Positions 36,882-45,143 of a stretch of 63,360 bases of DNA are shown piece after piece (the stretch's first letter is position 1; every line of letters begins with the position of its first letter). The position numbers and the translations under genes were made by a program. Location: assembly GCA_022340805.1 (NCBI GenBank), contig JAJDNF010000090.1, forward strand, positions 1 through 63,360. The letters are read 5' to 3'. Below the pieces are notes generated by a model. The model did not search any database. It was not told where the DNA came from and was given only the letters and a program-made list of their open reading frames with translations. Source of the DNA: Chromatiaceae bacterium. Lineage in GTDB: Bacteria; Pseudomonadota; Gammaproteobacteria; Chromatiales; Chromatiaceae.

Positions 36882-37580
36882 TCAGATACGAAACCTGCCG
36901 TAGCGCCGGCGGATGCGGTAGTCGATAAAGGCGATGCCGGCACCGAAGCCGAGCAGCAGTGCTGTCAGCCCGACGATCCACGACCGGTAGCGGCTGATCA
37001 GCCCCTCGCCCACCGCCGGCACCGGGCGCAGCTCCAGGCCCTGGGCGTCGGCCAGCAGCTGCAGCGCCTGCCGCGCTCGGTCCTGCAGGTCAGTCAGGCG
37101 CTGCAGCTGCTCGGCGGAGGGCTGCCCAACGAGCTGTTTCTCCAGCTCGGCGATACGCGCCTCGGCCATGTCCAGTGACTGGCGCAGCTGCGCCTCACCC
37201 GCATTCGGCGGCAGCTTCACCGCCGCATCCGCGGCAGCGCCACCCGCCGACTGCTTCTCGCGCAGGCCGGCGAGCTCGATGCCCATCTGGCGCAGACGCG
37301 CCTGGGTCTCGAGCAGCATGGCCATCGCCGGTTTTTCCTCGGTGACGTAGGTCGCCTCGACCCAGCCGGTACTGTCGTCGGCAAGGCGCACCTCGGCAAA
37401 ACCGTCCGCGCGCTTCAACACCTCGACCGGCGTGCCGCTGGACAGCAGGTTCAGCGGCGCACCCTCGGCCTTCGGCCCGGCGTACATGCCGACCACCAGC
37501 TTATCCGTGATATGGGCCGCAAGGGCCGGAGCTGAGAGCATGCAGAGCACGAGCAGCACCGCGCAGGGCTTGGATGACAT
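36882..37580 (-). CDS. SH3-domain membrane protein (TIGR04211/YgiM-like)
   Basis: The 232-residue protein has a signal peptide (KPCAVLLVLCMLSAPALA), a bacterial SH3 domain at about 24-85 (VVGMYAGPKAEGAPLNLLSS, ADGFAEVRLADDSTGWVEAT), a coiled coil at about 85-180 and a C-terminal membrane helix at about 200-222 followed by a basic tail (YRIRRRYGRFRI). This order is that of the YgiM/TIGR04211 family. It probably sits in the inner membrane with the SH3 domain in the periplasm, contacting peptidoglycan or a partner; its role is not established. Confidence 0.88.
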   Translation of the reverse strand: MSSKPCAVLLVLCMLSAPALAAHITDKLVVGMYAGPKAEGAPLNLLSSGTPVEVLKRADGFAEVRLADDSTGWVEATYVTEEKPAMAMLLETQARLRQMGIELAGLREKQSAGGAAADAAVKLPPNAGEAQLRQSLDMAEARIAELEKQLVGQPSAEQLQRLTDLQDRARQALQLLADAQGLELRPVPAVGEGLISRYRSWIVGLTALLLGFGAGIAFIDYRIRRRYGRFRI

Positions 37581-37666
37581 CGCAATCGGCCTGGGTTGAG
37601 TTTGCCCTACATTCTAGCGGCTTGCGCGGACCCAGCATGAGCCGATGAGCACCCGGCCCACGACCG

Positions 37667-38224
37667 TCAGCCGCCCGGCCGCTGCTGCCACCAGCGGTAC
37701 AGACCCAGCGCCGCCTCACCCAGCTCACCGACCGCCTCGCGGTGTGCCGCCACGTCGGGCGGATCGAACCACTGCTCCTGCTCGTACATCAGAAACGCCA
37801 GCACCGGGGTCAGCAGGGCACCGCCCTGCTGGTCGCCGATCAGGCGGTCGCGCTGGTCCTCGCCGAGAAACTCCACGCCGGCGACATAGCCCTGGCACCA
37901 GCCATACGGCAGCGGCAGCATGCTGCCGTCATCGCGCGGCATTTGCAGGATCAACGGGCTGTACTCGTCGATGCGCAGATCTTCGAGCAGCTGGGCGTGG
38001 AAACGCGTCAGCAGATCGCGCAGCGTGACGTCACCGGAGAGCCCGCCAAGGACACGATCGAGCAGTACCGGCTGCTGGCCGTGGTCTGCGACGTTGGCGG
38101 TGGCGGTCAGAAAGCCGTGCGCGACGTCGAGCGGCATGCAGCCCGAGGCCTCCATCTGCCCGACCAGCTCGCCCTGCAGCCGATCGAGCTCTTCGGGCAA
38201 CAGTGGCTGCGGCATCGCGGACAT
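37667..38224 (-). CDS. YgfB/YecA family protein (UPF0149)
   Basis: The 185-residue protein belongs to UPF0149: MEASGCMPLDVAHGFLTATA, a central LPLPYGWCQGYVAGVEFLG, and FLMYEQEQWFDPP. These small cytoplasmic proteins have no assigned reaction. The family's frequent SEC-C zinc-binding tail, as in YecA, is absent here. Its ATG overlaps the prlC stop by one base (TGATG), so the two are translationally coupled; transcription runs from prlC. Confidence 0.85.
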   Translation of the reverse strand: MSAMPQPLLPEELDRLQGELVGQMEASGCMPLDVAHGFLTATANVADHGQQPVLLDRVLGGLSGDVTLRDLLTRFHAQLLEDLRIDEYSPLILQMPRDDGSMLPLPYGWCQGYVAGVEFLGEDQRDRLIGDQQGGALLTPVLAFLMYEQEQWFDPPDVAAHREAVGELGEAALGLYRWWQQRPGG

Positions 38225-40257
38225 CAGGCGGCGATGCCCGAGTGACGCAGCAGCGCGTCGATCTGCGGCTCACGGCCGCGGAACGCGACGAACAGCTCCA
38301 TCGCGTCCCTGGAACCGCCCTGCTCGAGGATGTTGTGCAGGAACGATTGCCCGGTCGCCTGATCGAACACGCCCCTCTCCTCGAACAGCGAGAAGGCATC
38401 GGCGGACAGTACCTCGGCCCACTTGTAGCTGTAGTAACCGGCCGCATAACCGCCGGAAAAGATATGCGTAAAGGCGTGTGCGAAACGGCTCCAGGCCGGC
38501 GGCCGGACAACCGCGACCTCGGCGCGTACCTCGTCGAGGATCTCGTAGACACGTGCGCCGCGCGCCGGGTCGTATTCGCGATGAATGCGGAAGTCGAACA
38601 GCGCGAACTCGAGCTGGCGGACCATCACCATCCCGGACTGGAAGTTCTTGGCCGCCAGCATGCGTTGGTACAGATCGTCGGGGATGCGTTCACCGGTCTC
38701 GTAGTGGGCCGCGAACAGGTCGAGGGCCTCGCGTTCCCAGCAGAAATTCTCCATGAACTGCGAGGGCAGCTCGACCGCGTCCCAGGCGACACCATTGATG
38801 CCGGCGATCGCCACGTAGTCGACCTTGGTCAGCATATGGTGCAGCCCGTGGCCGAACTCGTGGAACAGGGTCTCGACCTCGTCATGGGTCAGCAGCGCCG
38901 GTCGGCCACCCACCGGAGGGGTGAAGTTGCAGGTCATGTAGGCGACCGGGATCTGCTCGACACTGGCGGTCGTCATGCGCGACTGGCAGTCATCCATCCA
39001 GGCCCCGCCACGCTTGTTCTTGCGCGCGTACAGGTCGAAATAGAACTGCCCTCGCAGGCTGCCGTCATGGTCGCGGATCTCGTAGAACTTTACGTCCGGA
39101 TGCCAGGTATCGACCCCATCGACCTCGTGGAAGCTCACCCCGTATAGGCGTCCCACGACGTCGAACATGCCCGGCACCACCCGCGTCTCGGGAAAGTAGG
39201 GCTTCACCTCTTCCTGGGTGATGTTGTAGCGGTGCTGACGCAGCTTCTCACTGTAATAGGCGATGTCCCAGGGGTTGAGTTCGTGCACCCGGTACTGCTC
39301 GGCGGCAAACGCCTTTAGCTCGTTGAGTTCGCGCTCGGCCTGCGGCCGTGACTTGGCGGCCAGATCGTGCAGGAACTGCATCACCTCATCGGTCGAACGC
39401 GCCATCTTGCGCGCCAGCGAGCGTTCCGCATAGTTGGCAAACCCGAGCAGCTGCGCCTGTTCGTGGCGCAGCGCGAGGATGCGCTGCATGTTTTCGCTGT
39501 TGTCGAACTTTCCCGCATGCGGCCCCTGCTCGCTGGCGCGCGTCTGGTAGGCCTCATACACCTCGCGCCTCAGCTGGGCATCGTCGGCATAGGTCATGAC
39601 CGGGTAGAACGAGGGATAATCCAGTGTAAGCAGCCAACCCTGTCGATCGTGCTGCGCGGCATTCTGCTGGGCCAGCTCCAGCGCCGAGGGCGGCAGTCCG
39701 GCCAGTGCCTCGACGTTGTCGATGTGCTTGGTCCAGGCGTCGGTGGCATCCAGCACGTTCTCGGAATACTTGCTGGTCAGGCTGGACAGTTCCTGGCTGA
39801 TCGCCTTGAAGCGCGCCTTCTTGTCCGGCGGCAGATCGACGCCCGACAGATGGAAATCACGCAGTGCATTGTCCAGGACCTTGCGCTGTCCGGCATCCAG
39901 AGCGTCTGCGTGCTCGGCAACAGACTTGTACGCGGCGAACAGCCTCTCGTTATGTCCCATCTCGGTGGCGTAGTCGGACAGCTTGGGCAGGCAGGCGTTG
40001 TAGACCGCACGCAGTGCGTCACTGTTGACCACCGAGTTCATGTGCGAGACCGGCGACCACACCCGGCCGAGGCGGTCTTCCCATTCTTCAATCGGCTCGA
40101 CCAGGTTATGCCAGCTCGGCTCGCTCACACTGTCGAGCAGTTCGCCGATGCGCCGCCGGTTCTCGGCCAGCAGGTGGTCGATCGCGGGTTCGACGTGTTC
40201 GGGCCGGATCTGCGAAAAGACCGGCAGGCCGGCCTGGTCGAGCAAGGGGTTCGACAT
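38224..40257 (-). CDS. prlC: Oligopeptidase A
   Basis: PrlC is a cytoplasmic M3-family zinc metallopeptidase that degrades short peptides, including cleaved signal peptides. The 677-residue protein has the zinc motif TLFHEFGHGLHHML near residue 470 with the third ligand in the following EEL-type helix (DAVELPSQFMENF). NPLLDQAGLPVFSQIRPEHV at the start and HIFSGGYAAGYYSYKWAEVL near the end are family hallmarks. The ATG at 40257 gives MSNPLL. Length matches E. coli PrlC (680 residues). Confidence 0.97.
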   Translation of the reverse strand: MSNPLLDQAGLPVFSQIRPEHVEPAIDHLLAENRRRIGELLDSVSEPSWHNLVEPIEEWEDRLGRVWSPVSHMNSVVNSDALRAVYNACLPKLSDYATEMGHNERLFAAYKSVAEHADALDAGQRKVLDNALRDFHLSGVDLPPDKKARFKAISQELSSLTSKYSENVLDATDAWTKHIDNVEALAGLPPSALELAQQNAAQHDRQGWLLTLDYPSFYPVMTYADDAQLRREVYEAYQTRASEQGPHAGKFDNSENMQRILALRHEQAQLLGFANYAERSLARKMARSTDEVMQFLHDLAAKSRPQAERELNELKAFAAEQYRVHELNPWDIAYYSEKLRQHRYNITQEEVKPYFPETRVVPGMFDVVGRLYGVSFHEVDGVDTWHPDVKFYEIRDHDGSLRGQFYFDLYARKNKRGGAWMDDCQSRMTTASVEQIPVAYMTCNFTPPVGGRPALLTHDEVETLFHEFGHGLHHMLTKVDYVAIAGINGVAWDAVELPSQFMENFCWEREALDLFAAHYETGERIPDDLYQRMLAAKNFQSGMVMVRQLEFALFDFRIHREYDPARGARVYEILDEVRAEVAVVRPPAWSRFAHAFTHIFSGGYAAGYYSYKWAEVLSADAFSLFEERGVFDQATGQSFLHNILEQGGSRDAMELFVAFRGREPQIDALLRHSGIAA

Positions 40258-40618
40258 GCTGTGGTTCTCGTGTGGGAAGGTGTCGAGCACGATTCTGACA
40301 CGAAGCGGCGCACTGGAGCAGCGCCGAAAACCGCGTCAGGTCTGGTTGTTTGAGCCGCTGCGGGCGTATCCAGTGCGAGCGCGACACGGATCGCCAACCG
40401 CGACGGCTCGGCGCCCTGACAAGGGGTCTCTTGGGTTCGGGCCAAGCCGCTGGCGTGCATGCCCCACGCTGTTCACAGTCGAGTGTCTCGGCCACGTCAA
40501 GTCAGCCGCCAGTGTGATCGCGACGATTTGCTAACGCAGCAGATCCGCTGGAACCGGCTCGTGAACCTCGGGCCCGTTGCGGTGAACGATGTTCCGCCCG
40601 GCCCCGGCCTGAACGGGT
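40258..40618. other. Intergenic region upstream of prlC
   Basis: About 360 bp between the prlC start and the stop of the GGDEF-EAL gene, both on the minus strand. I see no gene, strong terminator or repeat. It should hold the prlC promoter. Openings across it are high-GC shadows without conserved pattern. Confidence 0.5.
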
Positions 40619-42853
40619 TCAGGACGGCGACAGCGTCGGGTTGTACAGCAGCAGCACATTCAGTTCATCGCTCGGTACCGGGCGGCCGAACAGGTAACCC
40701 TGTACCTCGTCACAGCCGATCCCGCGCAGGAACGCACTCTGCTCGGCGGTCTCTACACCCTCGGCGACCACGCGCAGGCCGAGGCTGTGGCCCATCGCGA
40801 TGATCGCCGACACGATCGCCGCATCGTCCGCATCGGCCGGGATGTCGCGGATGAAGGAGCGGTCGATCTTGAGCTTCTGCACCGGGAAGCGCTTCAGGTA
40901 CGCCATCGAGGAATAGGCCACCCCGAAATCGTCGATAACCAGGTTCACGCCCATCTCGTTCAGCAGGCGCATCTGCTTCTCGGCGCGGAACGGACCCTCC
41001 ATCACCCAGCTCTCGGTGATCTCGAGCTCGAGTCGGTTGGCCGGCAGGCCGCTCTCGTCGAGTGCCGCCGCGACCACTGCCTGCAACCCCTCGTCCTGGA
41101 ACTGGCGTCCGGAAATGTTGACCGACAGGCGCCCGAACTCGAGTCCCTGCTTGCGCCACTGCTGCGCCTGCCGGCAGGCCTCGCGCAGCACCCAGGCGCC
41201 CAGGCCGATGATCAGGCCGCTGTCCTCGGCCACCGGGATGAAGCGGATCGGCGGCACCGGGCGGCCGTGTTCGTCCTTCCAGCGGGTGAGCGCCTCGACG
41301 CCGACCAGGCGCCCCGAGGCCAGGTCGTAGAGCGGCTGGTAGCACAGGCTGAACTCGTCGTGCTCGAGGGCGTGGCGCAGCTGCCGGGTCAGCTGCAGGC
41401 GTTCCTCGGCCTTGCGGTTCATCTCCGGCTCGTAGAAGGCATACCGGTTCTTGCCGCTCTCCTTGGCCTGGTACATGGCCGCGTCGGCATGCTTGAGCAG
41501 GGTCTGCACGTCGGTGCCGTCGTCGGGAAACATCGCGATTCCGATGCTGGTGGTGACCCGCTCCTCCTGGCCGGACAGGTCATAGGGCTCGGTGATCACG
41601 GCGAGCAACTGGTCGCTGATCACCTGCGCGTCGCTGGGCTGGCTGATGTCGCTGAGCACCACGGCGAACTCGTCGCCGCCGATCCGCGCGACCACATCCG
41701 CCTTGCGCAGGCGCGACATTAGGCGCACCCCGACCAGTCGCAGCACCTCGTCGCCGGCACTGTGCCCGTAGGTATCGTTGATCAGCTTGAAACCGTCGAG
41801 ATCGAGGAACAGCAGCGCCAGCCTGCCGTTGGCCCGCGCCGCGCCATTGATCGCGTGCAGCAGCCTGTCCTGCAGCAGGACACGATTCGGCAGCTCGGTA
41901 GTCGCGTCGTAATGCGCGAGACGGTGAATGCGCTCAGCGGCGAACTTTTCTGCCGAGATGTCACTGAACATGCTCACATAGTGCTGCAGGCGGTTCGTGT
42001 CATCCATCACCGCAACGACCGTACGCTGCTCCGGGTAGACCTCGCCGTCGCGCCGCCGGCTCCACAGCTCGCCGACCCAGATGCCGTCCGCATCCAGGGC
42101 CGCCTGCACCTCGCCCTGCAGTTTCGGATCGTCCCGGCCGGCGCTGAGCATGCTATCGCGGCGGCCCAGCACCTCGGCTTCCTGCCAGCCGGTGATCGCG
42201 CTGAACGCGGGATTGACCTTACGGATGCGGTGTCCCGCGTCGGTGATCATGATGCACTGCGGGCTGTGCCTGAATACGCTCGCCACCAGCTGCAGCTCGC
42301 TCTCGACGCGCTGCCGGTCGAGTTCGACCGAGATCCGGTCCGCCGCCATCCCGAGCACCGGGTGCAGCCATTCGTCCCTGACGAACGGCTTGCCGCCCGC
42401 CACGACAACCACACCCAGAGGCTCACCGGAGGACGAGGTCAGCGCGGCACCGTAATACGCGTCGATCGCGAGATCGCTCAGCAGGCGACCGCCTGGATAG
42501 GCCTCTGCCGCACCCGTGGGAATGAATACCCGGTCATGGATCAACACGTCGGCACACGGCATACCGGCGAGGTCATAGGCAAAGTCATCGCCCGGTGCGC
42601 CGTGCGCGCTGAATGCCAGTGTACCCAGCCTGGCACGCGACTCATCGCTGACCAGCGCGATGTAGGCGTAATCGGCTGCGTAGCTCTCGGCCAGCTGAGC
42701 CACGCAGTCGGCAAAGAAACGCTCACCGCCCAACGACGACGCGCGGGCAAGTGCCGCGATGGCAGCGAGTGCACGATCATCCGGGCGCGTTTCCGTGGGC
42801 CCGTCGGAACTTCCGAATTCGACCTGAGGGTGGCCAGATTTACCGGGTAGCAC
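40619..42853 (-). CDS. GAF-PAS-GGDEF-EAL cyclic-di-GMP signalling protein
   Basis: The 744-residue protein has no clear membrane helix. In order: a GAF-like domain at about 25-180, a PAS domain at about 190-310 (CIMITDAGHRIRKVNPAFSA), a GGDEF domain at about 320-485 with the intact motif RIGGDEF, and an EAL domain at about 495-735 with GVEALTRW, ELEITESW, and IDDFGVAYSS intact. Both catalytic signatures are kept, so it could make and break c-di-GMP; which dominates cannot be told. The cytoplasmic GAF and PAS domains imply an internal or redox signal. Confidence 0.93.
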   Translation of the reverse strand: MLPGKSGHPQVEFGSSDGPTETRPDDRALAAIAALARASSLGGERFFADCVAQLAESYAADYAYIALVSDESRARLGTLAFSAHGAPGDDFAYDLAGMPCADVLIHDRVFIPTGAAEAYPGGRLLSDLAIDAYYGAALTSSSGEPLGVVVVAGGKPFVRDEWLHPVLGMAADRISVELDRQRVESELQLVASVFRHSPQCIMITDAGHRIRKVNPAFSAITGWQEAEVLGRRDSMLSAGRDDPKLQGEVQAALDADGIWVGELWSRRRDGEVYPEQRTVVAVMDDTNRLQHYVSMFSDISAEKFAAERIHRLAHYDATTELPNRVLLQDRLLHAINGAARANGRLALLFLDLDGFKLINDTYGHSAGDEVLRLVGVRLMSRLRKADVVARIGGDEFAVVLSDISQPSDAQVISDQLLAVITEPYDLSGQEERVTTSIGIAMFPDDGTDVQTLLKHADAAMYQAKESGKNRYAFYEPEMNRKAEERLQLTRQLRHALEHDEFSLCYQPLYDLASGRLVGVEALTRWKDEHGRPVPPIRFIPVAEDSGLIIGLGAWVLREACRQAQQWRKQGLEFGRLSVNISGRQFQDEGLQAVVAAALDESGLPANRLELEITESWVMEGPFRAEKQMRLLNEMGVNLVIDDFGVAYSSMAYLKRFPVQKLKIDRSFIRDIPADADDAAIVSAIIAMGHSLGLRVVAEGVETAEQSAFLRGIGCDEVQGYLFGRPVPSDELNVLLLYNPTLSPS

Positions 42854-42930
42854 GCTATTGCCTCGTGGGTCCTTTCAATTGATCCATGTTAACCGACTCG
42901 CGGACCCAGAAACTTGAACAGGTTCCTGAC

Positions 42931-43884
42931 TCACAGGCGTGTCGACAACATCAAGAACGCGACACCGCCCAGCAGCAGGCAGGCCCCAAAGCCGAACCGC
43001 ATACGCCAGCGATACCGGCGGAGCAGACCGAACTGCTCCAGGTTGGACAGTAGAAAATATCGCCCGTCGCTCGGCCTGCTGAGGGTATGCAACTGATCCT
43101 GCTTCATATTTTCCGCATACTCGCGGGCCGCCTCGCGCCGGGCGGTGGCCCGCGCCCGCTGCCACTCGTCGGCGTCGATGTGGCCGTCACGATTGCCGTC
43201 GAAGCGCTCGCGCAGCGTGTCCGGGCGGCGCTTCCATTCGCGCAGGATCGCTCCGGTGAGTTCGTCCAACGTCGCGTCCCGGTCGCCCGGACCCAGGGTG
43301 CGAAAACGGCCGACCGCGTACAGGGTATCACCATCGAGGATCACCGCCTCTTGGTAGCGGTACTCGCCGATGCCACTCAGGCTTTCGAGCACCTTGCCAC
43401 CGATATCGACCACCAGGTCGGCCGTCTTGCCCAGGCTCGGCAGGCGCATGTGGACCGCATGGGCACGCCAGCCGCCGCCGTCGTCGGACCAGGTCCGTTC
43501 GTGTCGACTGGTCACCTCGGCACCCTCCGGGTCGATCACGCAGTCACCGGTATCATCGCGCAACACGAAGATCCCGTCGCTGCTGCCCGACTGCACCATC
43601 TTCCAGTCTTTGCCACTGCGCCGTTCGATCTTGTAGCGGAACCAGCAGCAACGGGTGTTGGACAACGGCGCGACGATCGGCTCGCCGTCCAGCATGTGCG
43701 CCGTGCCGATCAACTCGACATAGCCCTGCGGCGCCGAACGGACCCGCGCGGTCGGTACGTCCTCGATATGCCGCACGCGCCGCAGGTTGGAAAATCCGGC
43801 CATCAGGGCCACCGCGGCCAGCACCGCAACGAATATCAGCAGCGGGTCGGGCGCGTGCGCCAGCCTGTCCAGCCAGCCGCCCAT
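42931..43884 (-). CDS. GIDE-domain membrane protein with an EF-hand insertion (LemA partner)
   Basis: The 317-residue protein has membrane helices at about 14-32 and 295-313 around a GIDE domain (residues 45-200: QGYVELIGTAHMLDGEPIVA, SNTRCCWFRYKIERR, GTGDCVIDPEGAEV-like). GIDE is named for a eukaryotic mitochondrial E3 ligase, but no RING finger is present. Residues 229-240, DGNRDGHIDADE, form a textbook EF-hand calcium loop (D-x-N-x-D-G-x-I-D-x-x-E). It begins 3 nt after the lemA stop, so LemA and this protein are made together, as in other proteobacteria. Function unknown. Confidence 0.88.
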   Translation of the reverse strand: MGGWLDRLAHAPDPLLIFVAVLAAVALMAGFSNLRRVRHIEDVPTARVRSAPQGYVELIGTAHMLDGEPIVAPLSNTRCCWFRYKIERRSGKDWKMVQSGSSDGIFVLRDDTGDCVIDPEGAEVTSRHERTWSDDGGGWRAHAVHMRLPSLGKTADLVVDIGGKVLESLSGIGEYRYQEAVILDGDTLYAVGRFRTLGPGDRDATLDELTGAILREWKRRPDTLRERFDGNRDGHIDADEWQRARATARREAAREYAENMKQDQLHTLSRPSDGRYFLLSNLEQFGLLRRYRWRMRFGFGACLLLGGVAFLMLSTRL

Positions 43885-43887
43885 GGG

Positions 43888-44460
43888 CTATTGGAACAGC
43901 CCCTTCAGGTTCACGTCGGCGGTCTGCTCGACCGCGAATTCGAGCAGGCTGGCCGGCTTGAAGCTCAGCAGACGCGCGATCACGATGTCCGGAAACTGCT
44001 CGATGCGGACATTATTGGCATTCACCGAGGCGTTGTAGAACTCGCGCCGATCCGCAATGGTGTTCTCCAGGCTGGTGATACGCGCCTGCAGATGCTGAAA
44101 GCTCTCGTTGGCCTTGAGGTCGGGGTAGGCCTCGGCAACTGCAAACAGATTGCCAAGACCCAGGCGCAGCATGCCCTCGGCCTGGCCGACGCTATCCACA
44201 TCGTGCGCCTCGCGCGCAGTGGCGACTGCGGCGCGCGCGCGCATCACCTGGTCGAGCGTCTCCCGCTCGTGCTTCATATACTGCTTGCAGGTCTCGACCA
44301 GCTTCGGCAGCTCGTCGTGACGCTGCTTCAGCAGGACATCGATATTCGACCAGGCCTGGCTGACCGCGTGCTTCAGACCGACCAGGTTGTTGTAGATGAC
44401 GATCGCATAGACGATGACGAATGCCACAACGCCGATAATAATCATTGTGCCTACTTCCAT
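43888..44460 (-). CDS. lemA: LemA family protein
   Basis: The 190-residue protein has one N-terminal membrane helix (about 5-22, ending YNNLVGLKHAV) and the helical LemA domain: QAWSNIDVLLKQRHDELPKL, EGMLRLGLGNLFAVAEAYPD, LKANESFQHLQARITSLENT, and FYNASVNANNVRIEQFPDIV. LemA proteins are conserved, of unclear function, and often paired with GIDE or TPM-domain membrane proteins. The pair here fits that pattern. Confidence 0.95.
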   Translation of the reverse strand: MEVGTMIIIGVVAFVIVYAIVIYNNLVGLKHAVSQAWSNIDVLLKQRHDELPKLVETCKQYMKHERETLDQVMRARAAVATAREAHDVDSVGQAEGMLRLGLGNLFAVAEAYPDLKANESFQHLQARITSLENTIADRREFYNASVNANNVRIEQFPDIVIARLLSFKPASLLEFAVEQTADVNLKGLFQ

Positions 44461-44515
44461 TTCGTCGACTCCCTGGGCCTGTTAACGTGTTATTTCGACT
44501 ATAGCGGCAGTACGG

Positions 44516-45064
44516 ATGGCAAACATGAGGCATGTCCGCACCTTCGAGAATCACGCTCCACAGATCGACCCGGACGCCTGGCTGGACCCCCTCTGCCTGG
44601 TTGTAGGTGACGTGCAGATTGGCCCGTTCAGCAGTCTATGGCCGGGCGTCGTGGTACGCGGCGACATCAACCGCATCCGTATCGGCCGCGAGACCAACAT
44701 TCAGGATGCCTGCGTGCTGCACAACAGCCACGACGGCCCCTTCATGCCCGGCGGCTCGCCATTGCTGATCGGCGACCGGGTGACCGTCGGCCATCGTGCC
44801 GTGCTGCATGGCTGCACGATCGGTGACGACTGCCTGATCGGCATGGGCGCGATCGTGATGGACAAGGCGGTGGTCGAATCCCGCGTGATGCTTGGCGCCG
44901 GAAGTCTGGTGCCACCCGGCAAGCTGCTCAGGTCGGGCCACCTGTACACCGGGTCACCGGCGCGCCAGGCGCGGCCACTCAGCGCACAGGAGCAGGAATA
45001 TTTCGCCTATTCGGCGGCCTATTACGTGGCATTGGCGAAGCGCCACCGCAACGCGCTCGGTTGA
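44516..45064 (+). CDS. yrdA: Gamma-class carbonic anhydrase-like protein (YrdA)
   Basis: The 182-residue protein is a left-handed beta helix with hexapeptide repeats: WPGVVVRGDINRIRIGRETN, DACVLHNSHDGP, LIGDRVTVGHRAVLHGCTIG, DDCLIGMGAIVMDKAVVESR. Three histidines (in VLHNS, TVGHR and VLHGC) match the trimer-interface metal site of gamma carbonic anhydrases. E. coli YrdA, the closest well-known relative, has little or no measured anhydrase activity, so the catalytic role is uncertain. It is divergent from lemA by 55 bp. Confidence 0.93.
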   Translation: MANMRHVRTFENHAPQIDPDAWLDPLCLVVGDVQIGPFSSLWPGVVVRGDINRIRIGRETNIQDACVLHNSHDGPFMPGGSPLLIGDRVTVGHRAVLHGCTIGDDCLIGMGAIVMDKAVVESRVMLGAGSLVPPGKLLRSGHLYTGSPARQARPLSAQEQEYFAYSAAYYVALAKRHRNALG

Positions 45065-45143
45065 GTTCACTCCGGGCTCGCCCACAAGCTGCTGTGGCGC
45101 CCATCAGAATGCCATCCTCGCCGGCGCAGACCCGACTCGACGC

